NCBI GenBank assembly: GCA_958510875.1
Contig: OY294071.1
Location: forward strand, 34,998,581 to 35,062,580
DNA length: 64,000 nt
DNA from: Endomychus coccineus
Lineage: Eukaryota; Arthropoda; Insecta; Coleoptera; Endomychidae
Direction: 5' to 3'
The notes below the pieces were generated by a model. That model was not told the origin of the DNA. It ran no database searches and saw only the letters and a list, made by a program, of their open reading frames with translations. Below, piece after piece: positions 32,801 through 43,581 of this stretch; the first letter of the stretch is position 1; the number at the start of each line of letters is the position of its first letter. Position numbers and translations under genes: made by a program.

Positions 32801-35800
32801 CAAAATTCGAAGAAATTACATCGTTTCTGCTGAAAAAATATTACTTCGGTTTGTCTTCAAAATCTTTTATGTTTTGAGGAGAAAAACCTTACCGAATAAG
32901 AAATTTTCATGACATCTGACGTGATAAACAAGTGACAGTTGTATGAACGTTGACTTCAACTTGTCGAGAATTTTTGGAGCTGCCCTCAAATTCAAAAACG
33001 ACTGTTATCAAATGATCACGTGACTTCTCTCACTCGTAAGTCAAATTATACTGTCATAAATTTATTCGAATTGACAATATATGTGTATTACACGGGTTAA
33101 TACTAGGACTTTCATTGTGTTACCAGCTGAAATTCCCGGGGTGGTCCGAGGAGGGAAATGGGTAGAGATAGTGACCTTCCTCTTGTTTTGATGGTCAAGT
33201 GTGTAAAATTTCATCAAGATCAATACTTATCTGCTTTACTGGTTGTGAAAGATAGATGGGGTAGTTCGCTACATATCTGTTTCAAAGGCTGGGAAAGAAG
33301 AATGTTGTAGTTTTTTTCGAAATCTCATGTAGACAGTGATTTTTCTCTTGTTTCGAAGAACAAGTGTGTAATATTTCTTTAAGATCGGTACTTGTCTGTA
33401 TTAAGGGGTGGGAAAGGGGTTTGGGGTAGTTAATTATAAATCTTACGTAAATATCATGACATAAGAAATTTTTCTAAATATCCCTTCATCAAATGCATCA
33501 GCGGGGAGGTCGTTCCAGTTCTAAGACTATTTAAAAATGACCTATTTACAATCAACGATGGAACAAGAAAGATCGGAGGCTCTTTCGCTATTGCACATTC
33601 AAAGTCATTATTTAGAAAATCTAAACAAGGAAGGTATAATAAGCAATGTTGAAAAAAGTAGGTTAAGAACAAATTTAAAAATGTTTAGTTTTTCAAATAA
33701 AGGTATGTTGTTTTTTAGAAGAGTTGAAACTAATTTTAATCCAGAGTTATATTTTTGTTATACTTAGATATTTTTATATTTTCTACCTACTAAAGTATGT
33801 TATTTTTCAATAAAAATGTTTTGCATTGCAATTGGACCCGAAGTTTGTAGCTGTAGCGCCTCTGGGGCCGAAGATTACTTAATCCGGACCTGGTAATGGG
33901 AGAAGTAAAAATACGTAGAATAGTGGAATAAAACCCATATTTTAAGTTTGAAAATGTCACTGTGTGACGAAACAATTGTCAACAATAAAACTTTGCAGTT
34001 CGTGGTTCGTGGAAATTCAAGTTTGTGTTTTATTTCAATATTCTACATATTTACAGTATCACAAATTGCATGGACGATATGACACGTTCTGTGTATGGAA
34101 ATTGGAAAACTAAAACTTACGTTTATATTCAAATAGTCCGATTTGTAATACTTGACTTCCTTATCGAACGTAACAAACACAGGATTCGGAAAGAGCAAGA
34201 ATGGGGAGAAATTGCTATTCATTGTTAAATTCTGTACTCCTGATACATTATCCATCCGGAAACCATATTCTAGCTGCAAAGGATTGTCGGCGTCTAGAAT
34301 AATTTCATCTGTTTCGATGACTGGACTGCTGCAGGTCATACTAATATTGCTCTGGATCTTACATTCCTGAAAATTCACTATAAATTGCGAGGACCGTGAT
34401 TATTATTATTCCACTTACGCTTATAAACATTTTCTGCGCGTAGTACACGTACATTTGGGGCTTTTGAATATAAGCGAGATTTTTCCCAGACACTGAAATT
34501 TTAATCCCGCCAGCTGGTATGCCTTTGGGAATTTTAATTTGACTCGCGACACCAGATTCTGCAGAGTCAATACTTGGATCGTCTACATATTCGAAATATT
34601 CTTTATCATAGAACCTGTCGCCTTTATCGAACTTCATTCTTAGTTTTTTGGCAGTGGTATTTTCTGATGCACTTGTGATGCATAATGCTTGATTTTGATC
34701 CGTACTAAAATAAAGGTTATATTATCATATAAAAACGAACTATATCGAATTATTTGTTGTAGGTAAGCTTTCGAATTCATGTGATAGTTACTTGTTTTCG
34801 TAACAAATGTCATTACCCAAAGCAAAATCAATCAAAACAGATGAGGTTGACTTTGAGATAATATTTTGCAACGCAATTTCCCATATTAAATAGCACGGAC
34901 TGACTATATTATATTACTTTTTTACAAAAACTCTTCGGGGATTATGGAATCACCATCAATCGATCAAACAATCAAAGTGGGGTGCGGACAAGTCCTGAGT
35001 ACTCAGACCACTTGATTGAGTCCATTGTGAGCCCCTCGAAACAAAACTTAATCCAACAGGCCTAAGATAGCGCCGAAGGCTATAATTCTGCATCGACGTC
35101 TCTTACCATGACGAATTTTCATTACCCACATAAAATAACATGCGGTTAGGAGTAACAGCTTGAAAATTTAAATAAACATAATAATGAAATAAATATAATT
35201 TTAATTTTAAAACTTGCTGCTTATTATGGAAAAGCCTGCATATCCAAACAAAGCAAATTTCAGCTATACACATTCTATTTTACAAGTTTTGCTTTGCGGT
35301 TGACATTTCAATCTGGCTGAAGAGATTTTATACTTCAGAAAATGAAAGTAAGCAATTTTTACGATTCAGCTTTGCTGAATGATCAGATAACTTCATTGAT
35401 TTAATGTGAGCATTAAATCAATGATTCGGTTTTGACCTATAACCAAGAATTGTGGGACGTGATTGAAAGAAAGAATTCGAACAGCGAATCTTTAAACCTG
35501 TACCAATCAAAACTGGAATTTCAAATCTGCTGAACTTCATACATAAAAATCGAGTTACAATAATATATAAAATTCGTCGCCAGTGAACCAAGTAATGTTA
35601 TAACGTTGATTAATATGTAATGAGATATCAATAAATGGGATTATAATGTCCAACGCAATTACATGAATAATTGAAGATGTAATAAAGCGTGTGGCTTCAA
35701 ATCAAATCGAAGATGAAAGATTGTGAACAATGATAGTTCATTTTTATCTGTTCATGTATGAACGAGTCAATTGTACACGAGCAGATGTTTATCACATTGA

Positions 35801-38800
35801 CGGGAAAGGTATGTCCGCTCTTAACCCCCTACTATAATATAAACGTTCTTATTTGGAGACCAAAATTCCTATTTGTTGATAAATACTAGATAATGAGTAT
35901 ACGAGTTGAAATTAGCGGTGTATAGGAGAATCTTGCGAGTCAGAATCATTTTATTGTTTTACAAAAGAAACAAGTCAAGCGCTACAATGTGCGATGCGCG
36001 CAAGCCGACTGACGTTCACTTCACGGCTATAACTCGCGGTAGAAGTACGATTGTACATTGATTTGAGAAGTTTTAGTATCTCGTATATCTGTTCTATGAA
36101 TAATGAAATAAATTTACATTATCTACTTCAATAAAATAATTCTAGTTCTAGCAACATATTTAGATGATTAATGACAAAAACGACCATTTAACCCCATGTT
36201 TGTTGTTGTTGTCGCTGGCACTTATTAAATCACTAAACACTGCTGATTTAAATACAATCAGTATATGATAAAAACCTCCTTCGAGTTCATGTGTCATGCT
36301 GCGGAGAGACACGGAATCGATTACACCTTGGTCGGGCGAATCAAGACCATGCTCTCGCAGAGACTGATAACGGAGTACCATAATGGCAGCGTCGCATGTA
36401 TACACGTCACACGAGGTTGCCCTCAGGGTAGAGTACTGTCTCCTTAAACTGGGACCCCTACCAGACATTTGTATGTTAGGAAGGTCCCAACACATGGAAG
36501 GCTCAGTGGAGTTATCCTCGATGCTAAACTGAGCTGGAAAATTCACCTGGGTGAAGAAGGCCGTTGCATCCTTATGGGCATGCAGGAGAGATTTCGCGAA
36601 CACATGGGGTCTACGGCCACAGGTTATGCACTGGATCTACACGGCCATGATCCGCCCAATCATAACCTACGAAGCCGTCGTGTGGTGGCCGGCGACAGAA
36701 ACGGTTCTGTCCCATCTGGAGGATAACGGGGGCCAGGAGAACCGCCCCCACCAGAGCTCTCTACAGCTCCATATCAAAACAGTGGCCGCAGGTACGGCGT
36801 ATCGGCTGGCTGGTCTGGACCAGTGGGTCGATGCGCCTGTGCTTCGCGGTCATGGCAAAATCTGGGATTGGGCAGCCGAGAACTGCCCGATCCTTCGACT
36901 GACGATAGCGCCTACTGTCAGGTTTCAAACACCAGACGTCCTCATAACACAGAGGATGGACTGGGAGAACGAAGACTTTGGGCCGCTTCCACCACTTCGC
37001 GCCCGCAGTGTGACTTCTAGGCATGTCTTGGAACGCAGGGAAACTGGCTGAATTAGCCAGAAGGAACAAAATCCAGCTAGTGTGGGTACCTGCCCTCTCT
37101 GACGTGAAGGGAAACGAAGTGGCCGATGAACTGGCCAAACGGGGTTCCTTGAATGCCCGTGGCCCCGATTCAACGATCGGAATTTCATCGACCACCGGGT
37201 TCCACGCCCTCAAGGAGCTACTGGATAGACAGTGGCTCTCGGTCTGGCGTGGTGCCCCCGGCATGAGGCAAGTGAAGCTCCACATTAGGGAGTTTTCGCC
37301 TAAACTCTCTAAACCTCAACTCTCTATGAGCAGGAGAGGCCTAAAACTGGTGACAGGACTCCTTACAGAACACTGTCACCTGAATAAACATCTACACACA
37401 ATGAGCATTGTTGAAGACCCAGCTTGTAGTAGATATGGAGAGGCGTATGAAACTGCCTCTTACATCCTAGCAGAATGTTCAGCACTGGCTTCTCTTAGGC
37501 TACAACATCTCGGCAGCACACATATACTGCTTGAAGCCATAAAAGATATCACAGTCCATGCAAAATCTTAGCCTTCGGCACTGCCTTAGGCCTGATTTTT
37601 GTATCAAGGGGCGCACAACGAACCCAATCAAGCAGTCCAAGTGCTCCGGACTTGTCCGCACCGTATTGATTGATTGATATGATATAAAGAATTGATATAT
37701 CGCAATCTCTAAGGTGAAATGAGTTTTTTTGCCTAAACAACAACAATTAGCCATAATTTGGCAAATTTTCGTCGCTAAGACATAAAACCAAATATATTTT
37801 CAAACAATAGAATGGTTTTTCACCCCTTCCCTGTACAATTCTACTCTAACTTATAAGTTGATAAAATAACAATTGTGATATTTTCCCAAGAAAAATTTCA
37901 ATTTCTACTGGGTTGATTCCATAATTAATGTTTACAAACAAGTTATAATCCCTTACAACTCATGCGAAATAATCAGGGAAAAAATAGAATGTTGGCGGTG
38001 ACATTGGAATGAAAGTTCTTCACCAAAACAAGTACAAAGAATAACTTTGATGACGCGTTTTGTTGCGGGGAAAGTTAAATGAAAATTTGCGATTGTTTAC
38101 GAATCGCTTGGCTGGAACGTTGATTGCAAAGGCATCTGCCTTAGAACAATGGATTATTCAACATTATATTCTTTCATAAGAGCAAAAATAATGCTAATAA
38201 ACACTCACGAAAGAATCCTACATGGCAAATCTCCAATATAAGCTTGAATAGTACTTCCAGCATTCATGAAGTCTCCTTTGATTTGAAGCATGGTTCCTCC
38301 CGATTTCGGACCAAATTTTGGCGAAATTCCAGTTATAATAGGATCTACGAATTTGTAATTGCTTTTCGACTCGCCTCTGTAATCTTCAACCCGAACAACA
38401 ACTGGGCCTTGACGGGCTTCGCTAGTACCTGGTCCATCTACCTGTTGTATAGCAAAATAATGAAAATATGTACAATGTAACAATAATTATAGAAATTTAC
38501 CTTGCAGACTATCTCTTTCGTCTTCACATAAAGTTGTTCGTAAGGTTCGCAATTTATACCAGCTATATTAATTCCTCTGTAAATATCCTGAAACGTTTTT
38601 CCCAAATTGATCCCATGGATAGTTATATTTGTGCCACCTTCCCAAGGTCCCAATTCTGGACTGAAAGAATGCACTTCTGGGTTGGGACACGTTTGACTTC
38701 GATTCAACCACACTGCTGATCCTCTCTCGCATTGATCTTTCACTTCGCAACGATCAGAGCTTTGGCACCAACCACAATCGTATTTTTCAGCTAACGCCAG

Positions 38801-41530
38801 ACACATGCCACAATTATCTGCCATATCTCGACAACGATATATAACAACTAAAAAAAATTATATAGAATCTCACGAAAACAGATTTCGATAGTAACTTACT
38901 GTGAATATTATCTGGATTATCCAAGGGTTTGGAGCCGCCCCAAATAACAGCAAAAGTAGCTGTGATATTTGGCGCTCTTGAAGTGTACGAAAATTCCATG
39001 GTATCACAATAAATAGTATCACCAAGCAATTGGGCATTCACACTGGTAACTCTTCCTTCGATATTAAATTGACAAACGAATCTGGTCTGAACAATGAACT
39101 GCCCAATAATATGGACTTTAACCCTAATGGGTTTCTTAATGCCTGACGCTACAAGAATTTCTGGCGAATTTCCTACAGTTGCGTTTATTGTAGGGCAAAA
39201 CGCTGGACCAGATCGATAGCTAGGACCGGCTCTCTGAGAAAAACAACAGCTCGGTAATTGTCAATCCAATCTTCAGACAAGTTCATACTTACACTAATTC
39301 CTGTCACTAGAATATCGTTTCGGCAATTTTCGGCAGTGTCGTGAGTGCATCTGTGTCCATCAACACACCAATCGCACGGAAAAGATGACGATACACATTG
39401 TGTACAAGAACTATACGTGTTACAATCGAAAAACGTGAAATTTGTTGCGACAAAATCTGGACCAGATGTCATTCGCACAGACAGCTTAGCAGTAAAATGA
39501 TCTAAAACATCAGTAATAAAAGTTGATAAAACGATTAGCAACGAGATCAAATCATATATTACGTTGTCCAGGTGGTATTGAAGGTAATAAATCAGTTCTT
39601 GGTGTTGTGCAGTTGACGCCTGAGCCTTTCCTCGTAGCATTCGTTATTAGAGTTTTATCCAATGCGGTGAAAGCGCAACGAAAATGTCCACTCAAGCTAG
39701 GTAGATTATCAATAATTAAGTCCAACTGAAAAGAAACATTCCGATGTCAGCAAAAGCGAAAACGGTTTTTACGATTCCCTTCCGAAATAAGAATTCTTCC
39801 GGTATTGCTCGGACGAAAACTGTTTGCAACTATTTCCTTTTATGTGAGTACTACTATTTTATCTGCTGATGTAACAAGGTGTTTCACCACTTAATGCATT
39901 AAACGCAATGGCGGATGCAGGTTACTAATTGGACTCGAGATCATGGGTTGAAAGAGCGACGACTCTTTGTTTCTGATACAAATCCTCTGGAGATGAAGGA
40001 ACAAAATTGTACTTGTCTCGAAATATTATATGCTATTTGCTCCAAATTCGATATAAGGATTGCCCTGAAAGAATTGAATGAATGGCTTTTCAATACAAAT
40101 AAAAGAAAATTCGAGTTGTTCACACCAGGTCAGCATTCCTCCTGGAAACTTCCCCGACCCCTTAAATTACAGGACCAGAGAAAGAAACATCCGGCAGTGC
40201 GCCAAACTTACGTGTCCTGGTAAACATTACCATTTCCGTCTTTTCAGGATTGACCCTGAGGCCCTCAGCGTGCCACAATGATAAGCATGTGCTGGCCATA
40301 GGTGACCAAATCGTTGGCAAAGGCTTGGACACCACGATACACCAAAGAATCGGAGATAAAACCTATATTTGAGGAGAGCGGTGGTTTGTACAAAGCATCC
40401 TGCATGGTGCGCCGTGAAAGCATGACTTCAATCGATTTCAACACTGTTGGACTGATTCTACGTCTCTGGGTAGCTCAGCAAATAGATTCGACGGATGTGG
40501 TATCAAACGCATGTTATATATCCGAAAATACACCCAGGGCATGTTCCTCCCGATCTATAATATCATCTATTCGGGTAACTAGGTGCAATAGAGATTAACC
40601 TCGGCCATGTAAATTCTGAAAAGTATGCCGAATCCATATGCCTTCAACCATTTCACCATCATCCAGACTTATTTCATTGCTATCTAATTTGCAGTAAGAA
40701 TAAACCTTTCTCTCCTGGTAGTAGAAGGTTTTTCATTTTCATGTATGAAAGGTACAAGTTTTCGAAGGTTCTATGTCTATGCCCTCGAAGTCGTCTTATT
40801 GAATATTCGTACAGTGGTGTCCTAGTCGCATATTCATTATTTGTGAAACGAGATATCTCAGTTGAAAACTTTGTACTTTAAAACGATAAAATAGAGCAAA
40901 CACCAACAAGCAACTATTGTGGAAGTTCATTATTGAAGTTTGCTAGTTGTAAGTTCAAAGACTCCTTTCCTTGGATTGATCAGAAGCATTATGTGATAGA
41001 TAAATGGAAAAGGGGTATTTCTGGAAATAATAATCTTCCACTTCAATTGTCGCGATAATGCAATTATTTCATGTTGTTATTATTTTAAAACGTAATTATA
41101 AGAATACTGGAAATTCTAGAATAGTATTATTTCATGTAGATTTTTTTTGTGTAGAGAATTTGTCAACAAGTACTTTTCACTTATTCTTACGTTACATTTC
41201 TCAGAAAAGAATAATCGTTGTCGACATTTGGATTCATGAGTTCAATTGGTACCCTTAATCTTAGTTCAAGCTGTATGTAGTCTGTCATTAAACACCAAGT
41301 GATTAAGCGATTAACACGATAACAAATGTCAAGCGAAGATTAAAATGTAAAAATAAACAGCGATCTGGAGATTTCATCCAATATATAAAGAAGAACTTAC
41401 CGTTCTCGCAGTGGTTCTCTGGAGTTGATTGGGAATAACGCTCGTGATTGTTGTGCATCTTCCACTCTTGTAACTGATCCAGTATAATGGATCTTTTGCT
41501 GCATCTTGACAATCTGACCTTAAGCTGCAC
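23668..41530 (-). CDS. PlexA: Plexin A, semaphorin receptor (13 C-terminal exons)
   Basis: Exons on the minus strand, all phase-consistent: 41530-41401, 39725-39563, 39501-39293, 39233-38900, 38847-38501, 38441-38209, 34704-34419, 34366-34121, 31045-30002, 29821-29638, 27145-26435, 26374-26229, 23844-23668. Together they give 1402 residues. Domain order: PSI1 (CSLRSDCQ), a linker domain, PSI2 ([14 protein letters not shown]), PSI3 ([16 protein letters not shown]), IPT repeats ([24 protein letters not shown]), a transmembrane helix, and the split cytoplasmic GAP with a Rho-binding domain in between. Plexins receive semaphorin guidance cues at the cell surface and act as GAPs for Rap. [20 protein letters not shown] and the [16 protein letters not shown] block match the A class rather than B. 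The sema domain and signal peptide are missing; those exons must lie beyond 64 kb or in exons I could not see. Several introns hold LINE and transposon debris. Confidence 0.93.
24031..24375. repeat. Tandem duplication, period about 185 bp
   Basis: CACCGAATGAGCCTGCGCCTACC at 24031 recurs at 24216 with one change, and the similarity continues through CCAATTAGGTTCTGACCATTTTTTAAAAA in both copies. It lies in the last intron of plexin A. The second copy has small deletions. Confidence 0.8.
24850..25420 (-). mobile_element. Degenerate LINE fragment (RNase H region)
   Basis: The minus strand around 25290-25240 reads [19 protein letters not shown], the start of the RNase H domain found in several non-LTR retrotransposon families, and then decays through stops. 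A downstream piece reads [10 protein letters not shown]. It lies in the last plexin A intron, same sense as the gene. Confidence 0.5.
26229..27145 (-). CDS. PlexA: Plexin A exons with the end of the Rho-binding domain and second half of the GAP
   Basis: Exons 27145-26435 and 26374-26229. They begin [19 protein letters not shown] (end of the ubiquitin-like Rho GTPase binding domain, whose first half is exon 29821-29638). Then come [31 protein letters not shown], and [20 protein letters not shown] with the second GAP arginine. The second exon carries [19 protein letters not shown] and [15 protein letters not shown]. Confidence 0.92.
27570..29030 (+). mobile_element. Non-LTR retrotransposon fragment (reverse transcriptase), copy 1
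   Basis: Plus-strand remnants read [19 protein letters not shown], then [20 protein letters not shown] (finger/palm of a LINE reverse transcriptase), [17 protein letters not shown] and later RAQLRPVLKYC-like pieces. Stops and frameshifts occur throughout. The same family appears at 46.3, 48.4-49.15 and 51.2-52.8 kb. It lies in a plexin A intron, antisense to the gene. Confidence 0.7.
30002..31045 (-). CDS. PlexA: Plexin A exon with the transmembrane helix and first half of the GAP domain
   Basis: The largest exon, 348 residues. It starts with the end of an IPT domain, then a hydrophobic helix (about 30713-30784: [19 protein letters not shown]) followed by the stop-transfer YRRK. A juxtamembrane coiled coil follows ([18 protein letters not shown]), then [26 protein letters not shown] and [14 protein letters not shown], where the paired arginines include the catalytic arginine finger of the plexin GAP. 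It ends [12 protein letters not shown]. Confidence 0.93.
31480..31770 (+). pseudogene. Tc1/mariner-superfamily transposase fragment
   Basis: The plus strand encodes [20 protein letters not shown], then HNEHWWSSN, where the D in TDEA is the first catalytic aspartate of a DDE transposase with a following HNEHWW-type block. A frameshift follows, with [14 protein letters not shown]. The second and third catalytic residues are missing. It lies in plexin A intron 8 (31046-34120). Confidence 0.55.
33130..33440. repeat. Diverged tandem duplication, period about 166 bp
   Basis: TCTTGTTTTGATGGTCAAGTGTGTAAAATTTC at about 33180 recurs as TCTTGTTTCGAAGAACAAGTGTGTAATATTTC at about 33346, each followed by a GGGGTAGTT block. 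No coding capacity. Confidence 0.55.
33530..33893 (+). mobile_element. 3' end of a hAT element
   Basis: A plus-strand frame from 33537 reads [15 protein letters not shown], resembling the hAT dimerisation region. The segment ends in TTAATCCGGACCTG, close to the inverted complement of the CAGGGCCGGATTAA terminus of the hAT at 8611. I cannot find the left end. It lies in plexin A intron 8, antisense to the gene. Confidence 0.5.
36260..37660 (+). mobile_element. 5'-truncated Jockey/R1-like LINE (RT thumb and RNase H)
   Basis: Plus-strand pieces in shifting frames: [20 protein letters not shown] and [13 protein letters not shown] (reverse transcriptase); [34 protein letters not shown], then [11 protein letters not shown] (thumb); and RNase H tail blocks [20 protein letters not shown], then [17 protein letters not shown]. 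This GC-rich patch stands out from its AT-rich surroundings. At least four frame breaks make it inactive. It lies antisense in the plexin A intron 34705-38208. Confidence 0.8.
38501..38847 (-). CDS. PlexA: Plexin A exon with PSI3 and the first clear IPT domain
   Basis: This exon encodes [17 protein letters not shown], then [20 protein letters not shown] and [20 protein letters not shown]. The cysteine spacing is that of a PSI domain, and the rest opens an IPT/TIG fold. It joins 38900 upstream with codon A|TT and ends in frame at TGC AAG before a GTAAAT donor. Confidence 0.9.
40130..40620 (-). mobile_element. Degenerate LINE reverse transcriptase fragment
   Basis: The minus strand reads [17 protein letters not shown] (active-site DD region altered), then [20 protein letters not shown] and [11 protein letters not shown], typical of the palm/thumb of Jockey/R1-type reverse transcriptases. 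Stops separate the pieces. It lies in the intron between the two first plexin A exons of the window, same sense as the gene. Confidence 0.65.
41401..41530 (-). CDS. PlexA: Plexin A exon with the end of PSI1
   Basis: In the correct frame (the first G completes a split codon) the exon reads [20 protein letters not shown], then [15 protein letters not shown]. This is the PSI domain that follows the sema propeller. It ends at a GTAAGT donor and joins [13 protein letters not shown] in exon 39725-39563. A different frame is also open here but has no plexin similarity. Confidence 0.85.
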
Positions 41531-43581
41531 CTGAGAATGAAAAATGTACCATTGGAGATAAATCTTCTTTTTATCTACAACGATTCAAAGGAACTATCAT
41601 CCTATTAACTTTTGTTTGCCAAAAGGGCGGTTATAGTTAAGCGACGGTCCATCGAAAAATAATAAACGCTTCGAAAGCGAGGTACAGCCAAAGTACAGTT
41701 TAAAGAATCAATCATTGACTGCTGCAGCGATTTTGATCAAATTTGTTGAAGGTTTGGACAAAATCTAAAATAGCTGCTAAGCTTGAACCTGTCGATCATT
41801 AGACGCAGTAGATTGTGCATCCAGCAAAATGGCTATCATTTTGAACAAATGTTACATTCGTTCATTTGTGATTTTTGTTTGGTTGTTGAATAAAAAGTTA
41901 TTCTATTAAAAGATGAAAATTATTGTGGTTATCATTTTTATTTCTCACATTTGAAAGGAAGAAACCACCCTTTTAATATTCGCCAGTCCAAAAATTGAGT
42001 TTATAGGGCTTGAAAACGACTGCTCTGACCAAAATTTAGCACGTATAACTCATTTTTCAAAATGAAACGCGGAATCCAAAAATATCCAGCGGTGTAAGAA
42101 GGGAAGCAACCGCCTAGCTACGCCACTGAACAATTTTGGAGTAGTTTTGTCAAAATAGCTGCGGCGATCAGGGAGCGATATTTTTGTACTGAACTTTGAA
42201 GGACCTGCATATCCCTTGGGATGAGTTTTAGAAAAAAAATACATTTGAGATGGACTATCGACTAGTAAAGTATTGCTATTATCAACTGGAACACTCATAA
42301 CATAACATATTCTACAACTGAGTTTGTTTTAATTTTATTCTACTTTTTCAATTGACAATCGAACTTTTTAATCAATGAATTCGTGTTGGTGGATGCTAAA
42401 ATGTATCCAGAAGGAATGAGATAATTAACAAACTGACCATAAGAGGCCTGTTGTGTTCATTTCTCAAATTCTTTACTTTCTACAGTGCAAAATCTCAAAC
42501 CAGACCCATTATTAAGAACCAGACTGTAAAACAATGAATATTATATTGACTATTCCACATAATGTTATTTCTCATGAGTGGCCAAACATCCGTATGTTTA
42601 AACGGATTAACAAATAAACAATAAATCACAGTAAGCGTGAATTCCTTAGTTCAGTCGACAAGCAGCAGATATCTAGACGGCTAAGCCACAAGTAAGACAT
42701 AGATCGTTAGGAGCATGTGTTCAAGTATTCTAAAAGTCTCATTCTTACTCTAAGCATAATGTAAATATTTCATAACTACATAACGATTTTTAAAGTATGT
42801 CGATGATACGTCCCCTAGCATGAAGAGTTCAAACAATGCGGATCCATTATTTACTTATTGTAGTCTATTTTATTGTTTGAAAAGTAGAACACTTTATTCA
42901 AGTTTATTCATGGAGAGAAATTGTTTGTCAACCATTTGTAACTAAATTGTAGACAATATTTCTCGCAACAGGAAATTTATTATTAAGGCACTCGTCCCAC
43001 GGACAAACTTCAATAAACCGATGAAACTAAAACAACCTACGAGTTATTTTTATTGAAGGACACAATTGTGAGATATGTCTTCAGAACGTAAACTACAGAG
43101 AAATAAGTTAGTAAATGTATATAGATACGAGCGAATTTAGTAGCTAAACTTTCCCAATCGTTGTACTTGAATTCTGATCACATACTAGTATTCCATGTAT
43201 AGGTCGTTTGTCAATGGTTTATGATCGATTGTTAATCTTAAATTTATGAATTTTCACTGCAAAACCTGTGTTTTTATTTATTCTTCATACAAAAGAGAAA
43301 AATATATATGTGCGAACTTTAGTTGGAATTTCTACAGTTGGTATCGAAACAAATGAAAGTCATGGCGTCGTGCACACAGAAGTTCGAGTAAAAGAATTGG
43401 AATTAGTGTGGAAATTTAAAAGTAGTGAAACCCTGTTATTATAACTGCTGGTTAGTTATTATTCCATACAACACAAGACAGAGATACACCAAGTAATTAG
43501 ACATTATCCTTCTATTAGTAAAAATTAAATGATTGGATTGGTTCACAACGTTCTTGAAATAGTGGCAAGATACATCTCTTG
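41531..43581. other. No gene recognised; presumed plexin A intron or upstream DNA
   Basis: AT-rich DNA. A minus-strand open frame at 42050-42298 shows no plexin or other family similarity. No sema-domain exon could be found here. Confidence 0.4.

Noticed and set aside
42050..42298. Minus-strand frame of 82 residues considered as a missing plexin sema exon
   Set aside because: It has no sema cysteines or conserved blocks and looks like repeat-derived DNA.
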